NCBI GenBank assembly: GCA_965649105.1 | Contig: CBFGJP010000058.1 | Coordinates: forward strand, 1-16,018 | DNA: 16,018 bases | Direction: 5' to 3' | Source of the DNA: JAOAFX01 sp965649105 | Lineage (GTDB): Bacteria; Hydrothermota; Tepidihabitantia; SM23-42; JAOAFX01 | Shown here: positions 13,646-16,018 of the stretch, one piece after another | Position numbering within the stretch: the first letter of the stretch is position 1 | Layout of the letters: every line of letters starts with the position of its first letter | Position numbers and translations under genes: made by a program | Notes under the pieces: model-generated | Seen by the model: the letters and a program-made list of their open reading frames with translations, nothing else | The model's database searches: none | What the model was told of the DNA's origin: nothing

Positions 13646-14824
13646 CTATTTTGTCCATTTTATCGGAATGTCGCGTGTAAAATCATCTTCGAAATCTAAA
13701 TTGCCCATTAGTTCATAATCACCGTCACCATTTGAATCACACCAGAGCAAAAGTAAACCCTTTGATTCATAATACCAAACTTGTGCTGGAGCACCTGTCG
13801 TTTCCATTGGTCTATATTCAATCTCATCAGGAGGTCCATTCAAAATGTAAAATTTGCCTTGATTCGTATCACGACCTCTTAAATTAGAAGTAGAAAACTT
13901 CTCATCTGCCTCAAGAAGTCTTTTTTCAAATTCTTTATAATTACGTTTAGACCAGAATTTCTTTAAATAATCAATCAGGCGGGGATAATCCATTTTAAGA
14001 AATTTTTTATATTCCTTTTCTGAAACGAGATACTTAATCTCCCGGGCATATCTTGCCTCAGTTATGTCAAACAAAGCTTTTTTTACCTTAAAACCCACTC
14101 CTTTTTGTATCAGCATATTTAGTGCCGGCTCAAATACCTCCACTTTTAGAGTATAGTTGCCCGTAGAAAAATTGCCGAGAAAAATTGATATTGTATCATA
14201 ACATCTATATTCATACTTGGGGCGTTTAAAATACGCATCATAAACAATTTTTGATTTATTGTTTAAGATTTGATAACGAACTTCATATAATAGACTATCC
14301 GGAATAAGCCCGTAAATTTCAAAATATGAAAACAAAGTGTCAAGATTTGAAAAGGTGCAGCTGATTATCGGTGTAAATGTAATATCGTGCCGTTTAAATG
14401 CGCTGCCATAAATTTTCTTTTTACTCAACAAAATATCAGAGGAATAAAAGGAGATTGTATCACTACATATTGCAATTTTTTTCTCAGATTTTGCTACCTC
14501 ACCCCCCGTATTAATAACTAATTTACATACGAAGTGCCCAGGATATAGCCAGAGAGGGAAACAATCAAACACATAATCACCAATGTTTAATTTTTCAGAG
14601 AAGAAAACCCTGCGCCCCTGTCTAACAGTTGAGTCACCACCCGGCTCATAAACAACAAAATCGTAAGACACTTCTCCTTTGAAGGAATCAGAAGAAATTG
14701 GTGTGAAAAAAATATCGGTAATTGGAATTTGGTACCAAAACTCCACATAACCTTCATCAAATTGGTAAGCATGTGTATTAAGACGAACGGTAGCGAATAA
14801 ATACCAAAGAATAAACATCATCAT
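13646..14824 (-). CDS. GWxTD-domain protein, exported
   Basis: A 392-residue protein with an N-terminal hydrophobic segment (residues 1-12), probably exported. The C-terminal part (about 255-375) matches the GWxTD domain known from Acidobacteria and FCB-related bacteria: GRDTNQGKFYILNGPPDEIE at 317-336, then QVWYY near 350 and SNGDGDYELM at 364-373. The defining GWxTD motif is changed to GRDTN here, while the following GPPDEIE is intact. Function is unknown in the family. Three consecutive ATG codons form the start and there is no Shine-Dalgarno sequence; the promoter at 14830-14857 puts +1 at about the first ATG, so the message appears leaderless. Confidence 0.82.
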   Translation of the reverse strand: MMMFILWYLFATVRLNTHAYQFDEGYVEFWYQIPITDIFFTPISSDSFKGEVSYDFVVYEPGGDSTVRQGRRVFFSEKLNIGDYVFDCFPLWLYPGHFVCKLVINTGGEVAKSEKKIAICSDTISFYSSDILLSKKKIYGSAFKRHDITFTPIISCTFSNLDTLFSYFEIYGLIPDSLLYEVRYQILNNKSKIVYDAYFKRPKYEYRCYDTISIFLGNFSTGNYTLKVEVFEPALNMLIQKGVGFKVKKALFDITEARYAREIKYLVSEKEYKKFLKMDYPRLIDYLKKFWSKRNYKEFEKRLLEADEKFSTSNLRGRDTNQGKFYILNGPPDEIEYRPMETTGAPAQVWYYESKGLLLLWCDSNGDGDYELMGNLDFEDDFTRDIPIKWTK

Positions 14825-14829
14825 AAATT

Positions 14830-14857
14830 ATTATAATGAACTATATAAAAATGTCAA
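14830..14857 (-). promoter_or_regulatory. Consensus promoter of the GWxTD gene
   Basis: On the minus strand TTGACA (14857-14852), a 16-bp spacer, then TATAAT (14835-14830): both hexamers are perfect. Only 5 nt separate the -10 box from ATG 14824, so +1 falls on or within the first start codon. Confidence 0.8.
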
Positions 14858-14906
14858 CATTTTCAGCGCAAAATAAGAATGGATTAATATCATCTTAACT
14901 ACCAAG

Positions 14907-14924
14907 GTTAAGCAGAACCTTAAC
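14907..14924. repeat. GTTAAG-N6-CTTAAC dyad, same as one in the aro leader
   Basis: An 18-bp dyad with six-base arms and a six-base centre, about 50 bp upstream of the GWxTD promoter. The same arms and spacing occur at 10692-10709, just downstream of the aro operon +1. It could be a protein operator, or just an RNA hairpin of the peptide gene's 3' region. Confidence 0.4.
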
Positions 14925-14927
14925 AAG

Positions 14928-14970
14928 GGGGCATGAAATACGGAACGAGATTCATGCCCCTCTTCCGTAT
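14928..14970. repeat. Two interleaved inverted repeats (mutually exclusive hairpins)
   Basis: On the + strand GGGGCATGAA (14928-14937) pairs with TTCATGCCCC (14951-14960), and ATACGGAA (14938-14945) pairs with TTCCGTAT (14963-14970). The stems are 10 and 8 bp, perfect, and interlocked. The connecting loops (0, 5 and 2 nt) are too short for both to form as one pseudoknot, so they should compete. The block lies 22 bp after the small peptide gene, in its probable 3' untranslated region, and no U-tract follows. Confidence 0.6.
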
Positions 14971-14991
14971 ATCACTAACCTTCACCACCAG

Positions 14992-15126
14992 TTAGAGGTC
15001 CGGAATGTAGATGTATTGAGGCATCGGTTTGGGCCAAATATTACCGCAAGGACATTCTTTGTCAAAAAGAACATCGCCTTTCAACGAAAGCAGTAGGTCA
15101 GTGATGCTTTCATTTATGATAATCAT
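14992..15126 (-). CDS. Small peptide gene, candidate precursor of a radical-SAM-modified peptide
   Basis: A 44-residue peptide. AAAGGAGG, made of the last codons of the upstream radical SAM gene, precedes ATG 15126, and the stop of that gene is only 5 nt away, so the two are tightly co-translated. Residues 1-20 are a leader-like segment with acidic and Leu-rich parts (INESITDLLLSL). The C-terminal half holds FDKECPCGN (Cys25, Cys27), then WPKPMPQYIYIPDL, rich in Pro, aromatic and beta-branched residues. Small size, position and SPASM neighbour fit a ribosomally made, modified peptide (RiPP) precursor. I do not recognise a known RiPP family, and the product is unknown. Confidence 0.65.
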   Translation of the reverse strand: MIIINESITDLLLSLKGDVLFDKECPCGNIWPKPMPQYIYIPDL

Positions 15127-15131
15127 TTTTA

Positions 15132-15890
15132 TCACCTCCTTTCAAGCGGGATAGCGTTTTTTTCATCATCCGCTTCACAGATATAAATTTTTAGTCCATC
15201 AAGAACATCTTCTTCGGTAATACAATTTCGGATTGGCGTCGGTGAAAGACCAAACCTAAGATAAGTACAACCACCCATACAAAGTGGTAAATATTTACAA
15301 TCGATACATCTCTTTTCTTCAAACGGGTCAACGGCCATCCATTTAGCCATATTTTTTGACATCATAAGCAGTGGTGAAAAAATAGACCCAACTTCTCCCT
15401 CATTATTACCGAGACAATCAGGACATTTGTATATTGTACCGTCTGGTGCTATTACAAAACCATTGATACGATTACCGACACATATTCCATAAAAATATTT
15501 AATTGCATGTTTGTAATAATTATTTGAGATGTTTGAATAGTGTAAAATATCATTTTTCAAATCCCATTCATCTTCTGATAGGCACTTAGACTGTATTTTG
15601 CTACAGACTTCCGTTTTTGCAGAAATTCGCGCGGAATAAATATGTGCCCCCTTACGCGTTATTTCAGAAATTTCTTCTGTTTGCAACAACTCTTTAATCG
15701 TATTAGCGTTGTCTTTATCCAAATTTATCCGTATAGATAATTTAATAGAGGTATCTAAAAGGTTTAATATATTTCTTATTATAGCTTCAAATGTTTTCCC
15801 GCCATTATTTAGATGCCTGCGTGCATCATGGATATGAGGGGGACCATCTAATGTAATTTGGCACTTACTGATATTACAATCGGTAAGCAA
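15132..15890 (-). CDS. Radical SAM/SPASM-domain protein, N-terminally truncated (possible pseudogene)
   Basis: A 252-residue product from TTG 15890; the frame stays open to 15929, where the added residues SGYLLTKRNIRL match the usual radical SAM strand before QITLDGPPHIHDARR. The C-terminal part is a SPASM domain: Cys137 and Cys156 around GTIYKC, then the signature CX2CX5CX3C at Cys195, 198, 204 and 208, then Cys223. SPASM maturases bind extra [4Fe-4S] clusters and modify peptides. The N-terminal CX3CX2C motif that binds the SAM cluster is absent, and upstream of 15929 all three frames have stops within the visible 89 bp. It is therefore 5'-truncated, frameshifted or rearranged. The intact SPASM part and precise coupling to the small peptide gene suggest the damage is recent or an assembly effect. 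Confidence 0.75.
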   Translation of the reverse strand: MLTDCNISKCQITLDGPPHIHDARRHLNNGGKTFEAIIRNILNLLDTSIKLSIRINLDKDNANTIKELLQTEEISEITRKGAHIYSARISAKTEVCSKIQSKCLSEDEWDLKNDILHYSNISNNYYKHAIKYFYGICVGNRINGFVIAPDGTIYKCPDCLGNNEGEVGSIFSPLLMMSKNMAKWMAVDPFEEKRCIDCKYLPLCMGGCTYLRFGLSPTPIRNCITEEDVLDGLKIYICEADDEKNAIPLERR

Positions 15891-15912
15891 TCTAATATTC
15901 CTTTTTGTTAAT

Positions 15913-15983
15913 AAATAACCCGATTTAAATCAAAAATAATCTTACCGAAAGTGGGTTATTTAATCAAAATAGAATATCTTACC
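15913..15983. repeat. Degenerate direct repeats with an enclosing inverted repeat
   Basis: Two similar AT-rich units lie at 15923-15946 and 15958-15983, sharing ATTTAA.TCAAAA near their start and TATCTTACC or AATCTTACC at their end. AAATAACCC (15913-15921) and GGGTTATTT (15953-15961) form a 9-bp inverted repeat around the first unit, and GATTTAAATC (15922-15931) is itself palindromic. The block sits where the N-terminal part of the radical SAM gene is interrupted. Confidence 0.45.
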
Positions 15984-16018
15984 CAACCACTTGAAAACAT
16001 AGGCACCCCTGGATATAT

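Noticed and set aside
15913..15983. CRISPR array from the repeated units at the right edge
   Set aside because: Only two imperfect units with an 11-bp gap, no uniform spacers and no cas genes.

Overview
This AT-rich bacterial window carries densely packed genes with strong Shine-Dalgarno sequences inside operons. The surface and periplasmic proteins (a beta-barrel protein, a GWxTD-domain protein, an M23 peptidase with a C-terminal sorting-like domain) and a four-subunit 2-oxoacid:ferredoxin oxidoreductase suggest an anaerobic, diderm member of an uncultured FCB-like lineage such as candidate phylum WOR-3. That placement is inferred from gene content, not proven.

Left part (1-2079, mostly + strand): the start of a minus-strand gene running off the left edge, a beta-barrel protein, a perfect 16-bp match to the bacterial chromosome centromere site parS, then a thioredoxin-fold protein that has lost its nucleophilic cysteine, a TlpA-like thioredoxin and an OsmC-family protein. 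A tRNA-Gln(CTG) follows on the minus strand, then a two-gene minus-strand unit (small propeller-like protein and M23 peptidase).

Middle (4102-10746, minus strand): a six-gene operon with overlapping or nearly overlapping genes, aroF-pheA-aroA-trpE-trpG-hisD, mixing shikimate, phenylalanine, tryptophan and histidine biosynthesis. Its roughly 245-nt leader encodes a 28-residue peptide, too small for usual gene calling, with a block HFNHYWYWHF. The codons of that block run into the 5' arm of a 12-bp GC-rich hairpin. This looks like a transcription attenuator sensing His, Phe, Tyr and Trp together, the amino acids whose synthesis the operon serves. It is the most striking finding.

Right part: korD-korA-korB-korC on the + strand, divergent from the aro operon across back-to-back promoters. 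Then a minus-strand GWxTD-domain gene with a consensus promoter that places +1 at its ATG. At the right end is a minus-strand radical SAM/SPASM gene lacking its N-terminal [4Fe-4S]-SAM motif, followed 5 bp later by a 44-codon peptide gene that may encode a modified-peptide precursor. Between these lies a small non-coding block with two interleaved inverted repeats.

Six promoters can be read, all with a TTGAxx -35, a 16-bp spacer and a TATAAT-like -10. Four of them place +1 on or within about 7 nt of a start codon without a Shine-Dalgarno sequence, so first-in-operon genes appear to be leaderless.
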